From Pantoea sp. (GTDB lineage Bacteria; Pseudomonadota; Gammaproteobacteria; Enterobacterales; Enterobacteriaceae), in NCBI RefSeq assembly GCF_028283705.1, contig NZ_JAPWKD010000003.1, positions 62,001 to 126,000 on the forward strand: a stretch of DNA of 64,000 nucleotides, written 5' to 3'. A program made the position numbers and the translations under genes. The notes beneath the pieces are model-generated. The model ran no database searches, was not told the origin of the DNA, and saw only the letters and a list, made by a program, of their open reading frames with translations. Positions 1-8,027 of the stretch are shown one piece after another; the stretch's first letter is position 1; the number at the start of each line of letters is the position of its first letter.

Positions 1-1
1 G

Positions 2-130
2 GTCAAAAACGGCGCCTGGAACATTCTCGAAACCTACCCTCAGCAACCGCCTTCCGATACGGCAGCAGTCTGTAATCTGCTCACGCATCCGGACGACAAC
101 CAGCAATATGTCATTAAGGCCGGGGGTTGA
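2..130 (+). CDS. C-terminal end of a probable ABC substrate-binding protein (partial)
   Basis: An open frame enters from the left edge and stops at TGA 128-130; 42 residues are visible. The tail (KNGAWNILETYPQQPP, then a Cys followed by Asn-Leu-Leu) resembles the C-terminus of periplasmic LivK/UrtA-type binding proteins, which often end in a K..WD.L...P..C.L pattern. The four LivHMGF genes just downstream lack a binding protein of their own, so this is its likely place. The family call rests on a short tail plus context and is tentative. Confidence 0.5.
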   Translation, partial: VKNGAWNILETYPQQPPSDTAAVCNLLTHPDDNQQYVIKAGG

Positions 131-131
131 C

Positions 132-1196
132 ATGATGCTCTCGCAGAGTTTCCAGCTGCAGAACTATGGCGGCGAGCCTGTTGCGGTGACACACCCTCTA
201 CCTGAGCTGCGTGCGCAGGACGTTCTGGTAAAAGTGACGCACGCGGGTGTCTGTCATTCCGATGTCTATATTCAGGATGGCTATCAGGATCTGGGTAACG
301 GTGAAAAAATAAACTTTGCTGACAGCACAATGCCCATGCCGCTGGTAATGGGGCATGAGATTGTCGGTGAAGTTGTGGCGGTAGGCGCGGAGGCTGACAA
401 AACGCTGATCGGCCAGCAACGACTGATCTACCCCTGGATTGGCTGTGGTCAGTGCGCGACCTGTCAAGGTGGCTACGATAACCACTGTGAACAGTCACAA
501 TCGCTGGGCATCTTCCGTCATGGTGGGTATGCCGAACATGTTGTGGTACCTGACGGGAAATATCTGCTCGATATCAACGGACTGGATCCCGCCTGGGCCA
601 GTACGCTGGCCTGTTCAGGGCTGACTGTTTTCAGTGCGCTTCGGCAATTGCAGCCAATGAAACCTGACTCTGCACTGGCGATTATCGGTATGGGAGGATT
701 AGGGCTGAGCGCTGTTTCTCTGGCGAAAGAGCTGGGATTTACCCGAATCATTGCCTGTGACATAGCGGATGACAGGCTGGAAGCCGCCAGACAGCTCGGG
801 GCGGAGCATGTACTCAATACCCGCAACAGTGCTGACCCTGACAACGCGCTGAAATCGCTGGCTCAACATCGACTGCACGGTGTCATTGATACTGTCGGTA
901 ATCCTGCAACCGTGCAGATGGCAATCAGCGCGGTAGCAAAAGGCTCTCGCATCATCCTCGTGGGATTGCAGGGGGGGCAAACTACGCTGCGCATCCCTTT
1001 GCTGCCTTTCAAAGCGCTCTCTCTCACCGGCAGTTATACGGGGAGCCTCGATGAGCTGACACAGCTTATCAGTCTGGCCTCTCAGGGGGGATTGAGTGCA
1101 TTACCCATCACTCAACGGCCGCTTTGCTGTTTACCGCAAGCTTTAGACGATCTGCGTACTGGCAGAGCCGTCGGTCGTATCGTGCTGAATCCCTGA
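132..1196 (+). CDS. Zinc-dependent alcohol dehydrogenase (MDR superfamily)
   Basis: This is a cytosolic NAD(P)-dependent medium-chain alcohol dehydrogenase of about 354 residues, the normal family length. The catalytic zinc ligands are visible as GVCHSD (Cys41) and GHE (His75-Glu76). The structural zinc site has four Cys at about 105, 108, 111 and 119. The Rossmann motif GMGGLGL follows near residue 185. I place the start at ATG 132 because it lies two bases after the upstream stop; ATG 135 and an upstream start at 108 are alternatives. It is first in a tight co-directional run with livHMGF and an aldehyde dehydrogenase, so it may oxidise an alcohol released from the imported substrate. The substrate is unknown. 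Confidence 0.85.
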   Translation: MMLSQSFQLQNYGGEPVAVTHPLPELRAQDVLVKVTHAGVCHSDVYIQDGYQDLGNGEKINFADSTMPMPLVMGHEIVGEVVAVGAEADKTLIGQQRLIYPWIGCGQCATCQGGYDNHCEQSQSLGIFRHGGYAEHVVVPDGKYLLDINGLDPAWASTLACSGLTVFSALRQLQPMKPDSALAIIGMGGLGLSAVSLAKELGFTRIIACDIADDRLEAARQLGAEHVLNTRNSADPDNALKSLAQHRLHGVIDTVGNPATVQMAISAVAKGSRIILVGLQGGQTTLRIPLLPFKALSLTGSYTGSLDELTQLISLASQGGLSALPITQRPLCCLPQALDDLRTGRAVGRIVLNP

Positions 1197-1207
1197 GGAG
1201 CCTGAAT

Positions 1208-2074
1208 ATGCATTATCTGCTGCTTACGATAATTCAAATCGTTGACTCAATTGCGGAGTTAATCCTGGTTTCATTAGGGCTGGCGGTCATTTTTGGCATG
1301 ATGCGCGTGATAAACCTCGCCCACGGTGAATTTATTATGCTGGGAGGTTTTACCAGCATTTTTGCCGTAAACGCAGGCATTAATGTCTGGGTTGCCATTC
1401 TGGTGGTGGCACCCTGTGTGGTGGGCGTTCTGGGGATGATCATTGAACGGATCATTATTCGTCATCTATACGGGCGAATGGTGTACACCATGCTGGCGAC
1501 CTGGGGGTTGAGTCTGTTGTTAACCGGACTGGCAACCACGTTGTTTGGTAATCGTGTTCAGGGTATCTCCGCCCCCCTGGGCAGCGTCGATTTCGCGGGC
1601 TTCAGTATCAGTCTGTACAACCAGCTGATGGTAGTGGTTTGCCTGATTTTGCTGGTGGGCGGATATGCATTGCTGCGTTACACACGGCTGGGGCTGATTG
1701 CCCGTGCAACGATGCAGAATCCCGAAATGGCAGCATCGATGGGGATTAATCGCTCAAGAGTGTTCGCGATGACGTTCTCGCTGGGTGCTGCCTTAAGTGG
1801 TTTAACCGGTGCGTTGCTGGCACCGCTTTCGGGTGTGGTTCCTACCATGGGGGCGGCGTATGTCTCGAAAGCATTCATTACGGTTATTACCGGTGGAGCC
1901 AGCGTCATAACGGGCACCGGACTGAGCGCTGCCTTGCTTGGTTCTATAGGCACGGTGACCACCTTCCTGAGCAATCCAATCTTTGGCGATATCGCACTGC
2001 TGGCTGCGGCTTTGGTGTTACTGCGCATTCTGCCAACAGGTATAACCGGTAAAATTTTCCGGGGGGCATCATGA
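1208..2074 (+). CDS. livH: Branched-chain amino acid-type ABC transporter permease LivH
   Basis: Inner-membrane permease of the HAAT/LIV-I class, 288 residues. It has repeated hydrophobic segments and the family signature GMMRVINLAHGEF near the N-terminus, followed by ALSGLTGALLAPLSGV in the second half. The start is ATG 1208 behind GAGGAG; the longer upstream frame lies inside the dehydrogenase gene. Its stop overlaps livM (ATGA). LivH homologues carry branched-chain amino acids but also urea, amides and aromatic acids, so the substrate should be taken from the enzymes around it and not from the family name. Confidence 0.9.
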   Translation: MHYLLLTIIQIVDSIAELILVSLGLAVIFGMMRVINLAHGEFIMLGGFTSIFAVNAGINVWVAILVVAPCVVGVLGMIIERIIIRHLYGRMVYTMLATWGLSLLLTGLATTLFGNRVQGISAPLGSVDFAGFSISLYNQLMVVVCLILLVGGYALLRYTRLGLIARATMQNPEMAASMGINRSRVFAMTFSLGAALSGLTGALLAPLSGVVPTMGAAYVSKAFITVITGGASVITGTGLSAALLGSIGTVTTFLSNPIFGDIALLAAALVLLRILPTGITGKIFRGAS

Positions 2075-3087
2075 AACTCACTTCGACAACATCCTGCAAT
2101 ATTGCGGCGCTGATTACAGGAATGGTTGTGCTTCTGGTGCTGCCTGCTGTGATGGATTTGTATTCACTCATCAATGCCACGATTTATGTCAGCCTGGCGC
2201 TTTTCGCGCTGAGCATGGCGTTAATCTGGGGGCATGCCGGTATTCTGTGTTTTGGTCAGTCCATGTTTTTTGGCCTGGGTGCCTATGGGTATGCTGTCGC
2301 TGGCATTAATTTTGGCGACTCAACCTGGGCAGTACCGATTGCCATTGCTACGCCAATGCTGTTCGCATTGATCCTGGGATATTTCGTCTTTTATGGACGT
2401 CTCAGTGACATCTATTTTGGCGTCATCACCCTCACCGTAACACTCATCCTTTTTAAACTGGCGAACAGTACTTCCGGTGATGCCTGGCATATCGGTAAAG
2501 CCAGATTAGGTGGGTTCAACGGCATGCCGGACACGCCACCCCTGAATATGCCATTTAATCCCGCTGTGCCACTTTCTCCTGATGTTGTGTTCATGGTGGC
2601 GGTTTGTGCCTTGGTTGCGGGTTACATGCTGTGTAAATGGCTGGTCGGTTCACGGTTTGGTCGGGCAGTTGCTGGTGTCCGTGAAAACGAAGCGCGCGCG
2701 GAACTGCTGGGTTACGACTCACGCCGTATCAAGCTGTATATGTTTGCCATTGGTGCGGGTCTGGCAGGATTGGCGGGTTGTCTTTTTGCCAACTCAGTTT
2801 TTGTCAGCCCCACGGTATTCAGCTTATCCAACAGTGCTCAGGTGCTGATTTGGGTGGTGGTAGGTGGCGTCGGTACATTACTCGGCCCGATTCTGGCCTG
2901 CCTGATACTGCAGGGACTGACAGCGTATCTCGGCACACTGGGATGGATTGACCCCAATATTGTATTGGGCAGTGTGTTGATCCTCTTTGTGCTGCTGTTA
3001 CCCAAAGGTTTACTGCCAACGCTTCTTGAGCGGTTACCTGTCATCCGTGCCAGAACGCCTTCAGCCACGGTGGTGAGCCGATCATGA
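2071..3087 (+). CDS. livM: Branched-chain amino acid-type ABC transporter permease LivM
   Basis: Second membrane subunit of the importer, 338 residues and polytopic. It carries the LivM hallmark of an early GHAGILCFGQSMFFGLGAY stretch and a later RENEARAELLGYD segment, which is the cytoplasmic coupling loop to the ATPases. It overlaps livH by four bases and livG by four bases, so translation is probably coupled. It forms the channel with LivH, driven by LivG and LivF. The family is certain and the cargo is not. Confidence 0.9.
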   Translation: MKLTSTTSCNIAALITGMVVLLVLPAVMDLYSLINATIYVSLALFALSMALIWGHAGILCFGQSMFFGLGAYGYAVAGINFGDSTWAVPIAIATPMLFALILGYFVFYGRLSDIYFGVITLTVTLILFKLANSTSGDAWHIGKARLGGFNGMPDTPPLNMPFNPAVPLSPDVVFMVAVCALVAGYMLCKWLVGSRFGRAVAGVRENEARAELLGYDSRRIKLYMFAIGAGLAGLAGCLFANSVFVSPTVFSLSNSAQVLIWVVVGGVGTLLGPILACLILQGLTAYLGTLGWIDPNIVLGSVLILFVLLLPKGLLPTLLERLPVIRARTPSATVVSRS

Positions 3088-3809
3088 ACAATCCAATTCT
3101 GTTACAGGCAACGGGCGTCAGTGTGCAGTTTGGTGGCGTCAGGGCACTGAATAACATCGACTTCACGTTGCGCCGTGGCGAACTACGCTGCCTGATCGGC
3201 TCGAACGGTGCCGGGAAAACGACCTTTTTCCGTTGTCTGACCGGTGTCCAGCGCCCCTCCAGCGGCAGCATTGTATTCAACGGGAAACCGATGGTGGGAT
3301 CTGAGCGTTTCCAGATTGCCCGACAGGGAATTGGCATCAAGACGCAGATTCCCCACCTCTTTGAAGGCTTATCTGCCCGGGAAAATGTCTGGCTGGGTCT
3401 GCGCGATATTGCCCGTCCCGCTGAGCGTAATGAAAAGGTGGAGGAAGCGATGGCGCGGGTGGGGATCACCTCCCTCGCCAATAAGATCGTGGACAAACTG
3501 GCTCACGGTCAGCGCCAGCTGGTGGAACTGGCGATGGTCATTGCCAGCGACCCGCCGCTGATCCTGCTGGATGAACCCGCTGCGGGGATGACAGGTGAAG
3601 AGGTTAACCGCCTGGCTGAAATCATTCAGGAGATAAACCAGCGTCATGCGCTGGTTGTTGTCGAGCACGACATGAATTTTATCCGCCAGATTGGGAAGAC
3701 AGTCACCGTCTTCCATCAGGGGAAAATTCTCGCCGAGGATAACGTCGAGGGAATTATGAGCAACCAGCGGGTACGGGAGGTCTATCTTGGCAAATCTCAT
3801 GCGGCCTGA
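3084..3809 (+). CDS. livG: Branched-chain amino acid-type ABC transporter ATPase LivG
   Basis: ABC ATPase of 241 residues. Walker A is GSNGAGKTT, the signature region is LAHGQRQLVELAM and Walker B is LILLDEPAAGM. The signature lacks the usual LSGGQ and has the LAHGQ form normal for LivG. EHDM with the switch His follows Walker B. It overlaps livM by four bases and livF by 23 bases. It energises import with LivF. Confidence 0.9.
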   Translation: MNNPILLQATGVSVQFGGVRALNNIDFTLRRGELRCLIGSNGAGKTTFFRCLTGVQRPSSGSIVFNGKPMVGSERFQIARQGIGIKTQIPHLFEGLSARENVWLGLRDIARPAERNEKVEEAMARVGITSLANKIVDKLAHGQRQLVELAMVIASDPPLILLDEPAAGMTGEEVNRLAEIIQEINQRHALVVVEHDMNFIRQIGKTVTVFHQGKILAEDNVEGIMSNQRVREVYLGKSHAA

Positions 3810-4518
3810 GTTGCTTAAGGTGCAGAAACTGCATGCCGGCTACGGGTCCATTCCCGTGCTGTTTGATGTTGATTTTACCCTTTATAACGGCGAGCTGGTG
3901 GGGGTTCTGGGACATAACGGCATGGGGAAAACCACGCTGTTGAAAACCATCATGGGTCACCTTCCGGCCAGCAGTGGGAGCATTCATTTTACCGGGCAGG
4001 ATATTACCCGACTTCGTCCTGAAAGCCGGGCGCGTATGGGGATCAGTATTGTGCCGCAGGGACGACAAATTTTCCCTGCACTGAGTGTCACTGAGAATCT
4101 GCAAATGGGGGCGATACATCTCCCGGCTCACGCGGCACGTCAGAAAATTGAAGAGGTTATTGAGGATCTCCCTCGGCTGAAACCCATCCTGACCCGCGCA
4201 GGTGGTGTGCTGAGTGGTGGAGAGCAACAGATTCTGGCCCTGGGGCGCTGTCTGTGCAGTGAACCACAACTGATCCTGCTTGATGAGCCTACCGAAGGCA
4301 TCCAACCCTCTATCTGTGACGAAATTGCTGAGACGTTACAAAAACTGGCCGGGCGTAATGGCCTCTCCATCATTCTGGTTGAACAGGATCTGACGTTTAT
4401 CAGCCAGCTGGCGGAACGGGTCTTTCTGTTACGCCGTGGTGAAATGGGGGATCCCATGGATCCCGCCGTTCTTTCGGACAGCAACTGGGTTGCTGAATTT
4501 AACGGGCTCGGTGCCTGA
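3787..4518 (+). CDS. livF: Branched-chain amino acid-type ABC transporter ATPase LivF
   Basis: ABC ATPase of 243 residues with Walker A GHNGMGKTT, signature LSGGEQQILALGR and Walker B LILLDEPTEGIQP. The TEGIQP after Walker B is characteristic of LivF/UrtE. I keep TTG 3787 as start because GGGAGG at 3775-3780 sits six bases upstream; ATG 3799 is 18 bases from that site and less likely. The start lies inside livG, indicating coupled translation. It is the last transporter gene of the operon. Confidence 0.88.
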   Translation: MANLMRPELLKVQKLHAGYGSIPVLFDVDFTLYNGELVGVLGHNGMGKTTLLKTIMGHLPASSGSIHFTGQDITRLRPESRARMGISIVPQGRQIFPALSVTENLQMGAIHLPAHAARQKIEEVIEDLPRLKPILTRAGGVLSGGEQQILALGRCLCSEPQLILLDEPTEGIQPSICDEIAETLQKLAGRNGLSIILVEQDLTFISQLAERVFLLRRGEMGDPMDPAVLSDSNWVAEFNGLGA

Positions 4519-4538
4519 ATCCCCAACAGGAGTTCGAC

Positions 4539-4835
4539 ATGATAAGTATCACTGCGGTAATCACAGTGAAGGCAGGTTATGAGCGGGTAATGGCCGATGC
4601 GTTGCTGGAAGTGGCGGCTCACGTCAGGGAAAACGAACCCGGCACACAGGGATTTTACATCTCACAGGACAGCAGCAATCCCTGTGTATTCACCACTTAC
4701 GAGCGCTTTACCGATGCAGGCGCAATGGATACACATAACAATTCCGCTGTAGTGGCGCGTTTTTTTGACATAGCCAAACCGATTCTGGCGGCTGACGTCA
4801 TTCTGGTTACGGCAAATGAGGTATCGACAAAATGA
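4539..4835 (+). CDS. Antibiotic biosynthesis monooxygenase (ABM) domain protein
   Basis: A 98-residue single-domain protein with the ferredoxin-like ABM fold pattern: an ITAVITVKAGYE first strand, a central helix, a CVFTTYERFTDAGAMDTHN segment with the conserved Glu and His, and a final strand. YgiN-type quinol monooxygenases and many detoxifying small oxygenases share it. AGGAG precedes the start. Its stop overlaps the aldehyde dehydrogenase start (ATGA). Its place inside a catabolic operon suggests handling of a reactive or quinone-like intermediate, but the reaction is not known. Confidence 0.75.
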   Translation: MISITAVITVKAGYERVMADALLEVAAHVRENEPGTQGFYISQDSSNPCVFTTYERFTDAGAMDTHNNSAVVARFFDIAKPILAADVILVTANEVSTK

Positions 4836-6340
4836 GCGTAGAGAACATGACTGATTCACTGGATTTACTCAGCCCGGCAGCTGCCGTATTCGTCAACAAA
4901 GAACATAAGCTGTTTATTAACAACGAATGGGTCAGCGCAGTAGCGGGAGGCTCAATAGAGGTCATTAACCCTGCCAATGGCCGTAGCTTCACCTCCGTCC
5001 CGGCGGGTGAGAGTACGGATATTGATCGTGCGGTATCCGCTGCGCGGAATGCCTTTGAGCATGGTGAATGGGCAGACATGTCGCCTTCCGCGCGAGGTAA
5101 ATTGCTGTGGCGCCTGGGTGATCTGGTGGAAGAGCATGCTGATGAACTGGCCCAGATTGAGGCGCTGGATAACGGTAAACCTTTTAACGATGCGCGCTGG
5201 GGGGATGTGGCTTTCAGTTATGAATTGCTGCGTTACATGGCGGGATGGAGCACCAAGATCAATGGTCAGACTATCCCGTTGTCATCAGGTGCACCTTTTC
5301 ATGCCTATACCCTGAGAACCCCTGTCGGGGTGTGTGGTCAGATCGTTCCCTGGAATTTTTCCCTGATGATGGCGGTATGGAAAGTCGCCCCCGCGCTGGC
5401 AGCAGGCTGTACGATTGTTTTGAAACCGGCTGAACAGACCCCGTTGACTGCACTGCGTCTGGCCGAGCTGGTGGCGGAAGCGGGCTTTCCGCCTGGCGTA
5501 TTCAACGTTGTGACCGGATATGGTGAAACAGCCGGTGCCGCGCTGGCTGAACACCCCGATGTGGACAAAGTCGCCTTCACAGGTTCAACGGAAGTGGGTA
5601 AGAAAATCCTTGCTGCCGCAGGCACTAACCTGAAGAAAATCTCCCTGGAGCTGGGCGGTAAATCCCCGATGATCGTTTATGGTGATGCCGATATTGAGAA
5701 AGCCGTATCCGCTATCGCTTCAGGTATTTTTTACAACATGGGCCAGACATGTACGGCCGGTACCCGCCTCTATCTGCATAACGATGTGGCCGATCGGGTG
5801 CTGGAAGGACTTGTCAGTCACGCCCGCGCCTTAAAAATGGGGCCGGGACTGAATCCGGACACACAAATGGGACCGCTTGTTTCCGAAGAACAACAGAAGC
5901 GCGTCTGTGAGTACATCGCATCGGGTATTGAAGAAGGAGCGACCGTATTAACCGGGGGCAGTAGCTGGAATGGGGCCGGTTTTTATGTCGAGCCGACAAT
6001 CCTGGACCATACCCACAATCAGATGCGTGTTGTTCAGGAAGAGATCTTTGGCCCGGTATTGTGTGTGATCCGCTTTACCGATGAGCAGGAAGAGAATGTT
6101 GTCATTCAGGCGAACAACTCAATTTATGGCCTGGCGGCGAGCATATTCACACGTGATATCAGCCGTGCCCATCGCGTCGCAAAACGCCTGAAAGCCGGAA
6201 CCATCGGCATTAATACGCATCACGTCATTGATCCTGCTTTGCCTTTTGGCGGCTTTAAACAGTCTGGCTGGGGCCGGGAAATGGGGTGGGAAGCGATTGA
6301 GCTGTATACCGAACTGCGTTCGGTCGGTGTGGCACTTTAA
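4832..6340 (+). CDS. NAD(P)-dependent aldehyde dehydrogenase
   Basis: A full-length ALDH superfamily enzyme of 502 residues that oxidises an aldehyde to the acid. The oxyanion-hole Asn175 (VPWNF), the general base Glu273 (LELGGKSP) and the catalytic Cys307 (GQTCTAG) are all present, as is the C-terminal PFGGFKQSGWGRE. It is closest in style to the betaine/phenylacetaldehyde/aminobutyraldehyde group. It is coupled to the ABM gene and lies 14 bases from the amidohydrolase. With the alcohol dehydrogenase at 132 it could form an alcohol to aldehyde to acid route. The substrate is inferred only from position. Confidence 0.9.
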   Translation: MSVENMTDSLDLLSPAAAVFVNKEHKLFINNEWVSAVAGGSIEVINPANGRSFTSVPAGESTDIDRAVSAARNAFEHGEWADMSPSARGKLLWRLGDLVEEHADELAQIEALDNGKPFNDARWGDVAFSYELLRYMAGWSTKINGQTIPLSSGAPFHAYTLRTPVGVCGQIVPWNFSLMMAVWKVAPALAAGCTIVLKPAEQTPLTALRLAELVAEAGFPPGVFNVVTGYGETAGAALAEHPDVDKVAFTGSTEVGKKILAAAGTNLKKISLELGGKSPMIVYGDADIEKAVSAIASGIFYNMGQTCTAGTRLYLHNDVADRVLEGLVSHARALKMGPGLNPDTQMGPLVSEEQQKRVCEYIASGIEEGATVLTGGSSWNGAGFYVEPTILDHTHNQMRVVQEEIFGPVLCVIRFTDEQEENVVIQANNSIYGLAASIFTRDISRAHRVAKRLKAGTIGINTHHVIDPALPFGGFKQSGWGREMGWEAIELYTELRSVGVAL

Positions 6341-6354
6341 GCAAGGAGGCAGAA

Positions 6355-7620
6355 ATGAAACTTAACCAGAACCCCACAGATTCGAGTGCCGCAAGCAGCC
6401 TCACCATCAATGGTGCGCGTTTATGGCACAACCTGATGGAAATGGCGGCTATTGGCGCAACCGATAAAGGTGGAAATAGCCGACTGGCGCTATCTGCTGA
6501 GGACAGTGAGGGGCGCAGGAAATTCATCGCGGATTGCCAGTTGCTGGGAATGTCCGTCACTTCCGATGCGATAGGAAATCTGTTTTGCCGTCTGGAAGGG
6601 ACCCATCCTGAACTTGACCCGGTCGTCATGGGGAGCCACCTGGACACACAGCCGAAGGGCGGGCGGTTTGATGGGGTTTATGGGGTACTTGCCGCACTGG
6701 AAGTGATCCGCACACTGCACGATGCCGGTCTGCAACCCAAACGCAGCATTGAAATTGCAGTATGGACCAATGAAGAAGGTGCCCGGTTTACACCCGCCAT
6801 GATGGGGTCAGCCGTTTTTGCCGGGATTATGCCACTCGAAGATGCACTGGCCCGCTTAGATGCGTCAGGTATCAGCGTTGCCGCTTCGCTGGAAAAAGAG
6901 CGCTGGACAGGCGATAGCCCGCTGGGACGTGCCTTTAACGCTTATTTTGAAGCACATATTGAGCAGGGGCCGGTGCTTGAGGAACGGGACCTGGTCATTG
7001 GTGTCGTGACGGGAGGACAGGCAATCAGCTGGCTGGATGTTACCGTAACAGGTAACTCGGCGCATGCCGGGACCACGCCGATGCAAAACCGGACTGACGC
7101 CTTTTTAGCCGTGGCATCAATGGCTGCTGCACTGGAAGACGTTGCAAAAAGCTTTGCCCCTGAGGGCTTATTGACGATCGGTGAACTCACTATTTCTTCC
7201 GCCTCGCGTAATACGATTCCGGGAAATGTTGTCTTCACTGTGGATTTGCGCCATCCGGATGATGCTGTTCTGGCGCAATTTGACCAGGCCTGCCGCCAGA
7301 GTCTGGCTTCGGTTGCCGAAAGACGCGGTGTACAGGTATCCGTTAAGCAGCATTGGTTGAGTGCTGCCACGCCCTTTGATGAAAGCTGCGTCGCACTGGT
7401 TAACGAGGCGGCCACAGCATCTGGTTATACCCATCAACGTATGATCAGTGGGGCCGGGCATGATGCGATTCATATTGCCAAACACTGTCCGACAACAATG
7501 ATCTTTATCCCCTGCGCTGGCGGTATCAGCCACAATGAGGCTGAAAGCATTGAACCGGAACATGCGGAGCAGGGTGCCAACGTCTTATTCAAAGCGGTTA
7601 CTGCTCGTGCGGGCATGTAA
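6355..7620 (+). CDS. M20-family amidohydrolase (N-carbamoyl amino acid / ureidopropionase / allantoate type)
   Basis: A binuclear metal amidohydrolase of 421 residues. Metal ligands appear in order: His and Asp of GSHLDTQPKGGRFDG, the Glu pair of NEEGARF, His of EAHIEQGP and His of the C-terminal SHNEAE. The dimerisation segment GNSAHAGTTPMQNR is typical of the AllC/HyuC/beta-ureidopropionase group. Members release ammonia and CO2 from N-carbamoyl compounds. AAGGAGG at 6343-6349 precedes ATG 6355. As the last gene of the operon it suggests that the imported compound, or an intermediate, carries a carbamoyl or ureido group. The exact substrate cannot be read from sequence. Confidence 0.87.
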   Translation: MKLNQNPTDSSAASSLTINGARLWHNLMEMAAIGATDKGGNSRLALSAEDSEGRRKFIADCQLLGMSVTSDAIGNLFCRLEGTHPELDPVVMGSHLDTQPKGGRFDGVYGVLAALEVIRTLHDAGLQPKRSIEIAVWTNEEGARFTPAMMGSAVFAGIMPLEDALARLDASGISVAASLEKERWTGDSPLGRAFNAYFEAHIEQGPVLEERDLVIGVVTGGQAISWLDVTVTGNSAHAGTTPMQNRTDAFLAVASMAAALEDVAKSFAPEGLLTIGELTISSASRNTIPGNVVFTVDLRHPDDAVLAQFDQACRQSLASVAERRGVQVSVKQHWLSAATPFDESCVALVNEAATASGYTHQRMISGAGHDAIHIAKHCPTTMIFIPCAGGISHNEAESIEPEHAEQGANVLFKAVTARAGM

Positions 7621-7630
7621 TTAGCTAAGC

Positions 7631-7670
7631 GGGAGAGCAGGGTGTTATTTTCTGTTCTCTCCCTATTTAT
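7631..7670 (+). terminator. Probable terminator after the amidohydrolase gene
   Basis: GGGAGAG at 7631-7637 pairs with CTCTCCC at 7657-7663, with an extra CAG/CTG pairing inside, and is followed by TATTTAT. It starts about ten bases after the stop and would end the first operon. The rest of 7671-8027 is AT-rich with no ORF I can support. It probably holds the promoter of the ThDP enzyme gene, but I see no clear -35/-10 pair. Confidence 0.5.
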
Positions 7671-8027
7671 CTCCATGCCGGGAAGATATTCATCCTGCCA
7701 TTCCTTTCTTCAGCATCGTTAATTTAAAGACTGCCATGAGTCCGGTATCGCTCATTTTTTACATCCTACGTTTTTTGATTTTATATTCGCCTGATAATAG
7801 TGCACTGATTGCACTTATTTGGTGTTGCGAGATAATTTAATGCACTGTACTGGTGAAAATAAATGCCTTTGCATATTAATTGAATTTATAGCTGCTATTA
7901 AAACCTTAAAGTTGACTATTTACCTCTCAGGCGTAAATTTATTGTCAAATACAACGCTGGATATTTAATTCAAAGCACTATTATTTGATATTTCCGCGTT
8001 ATTTTTTAATTATTTCCGGAGTGAAGA

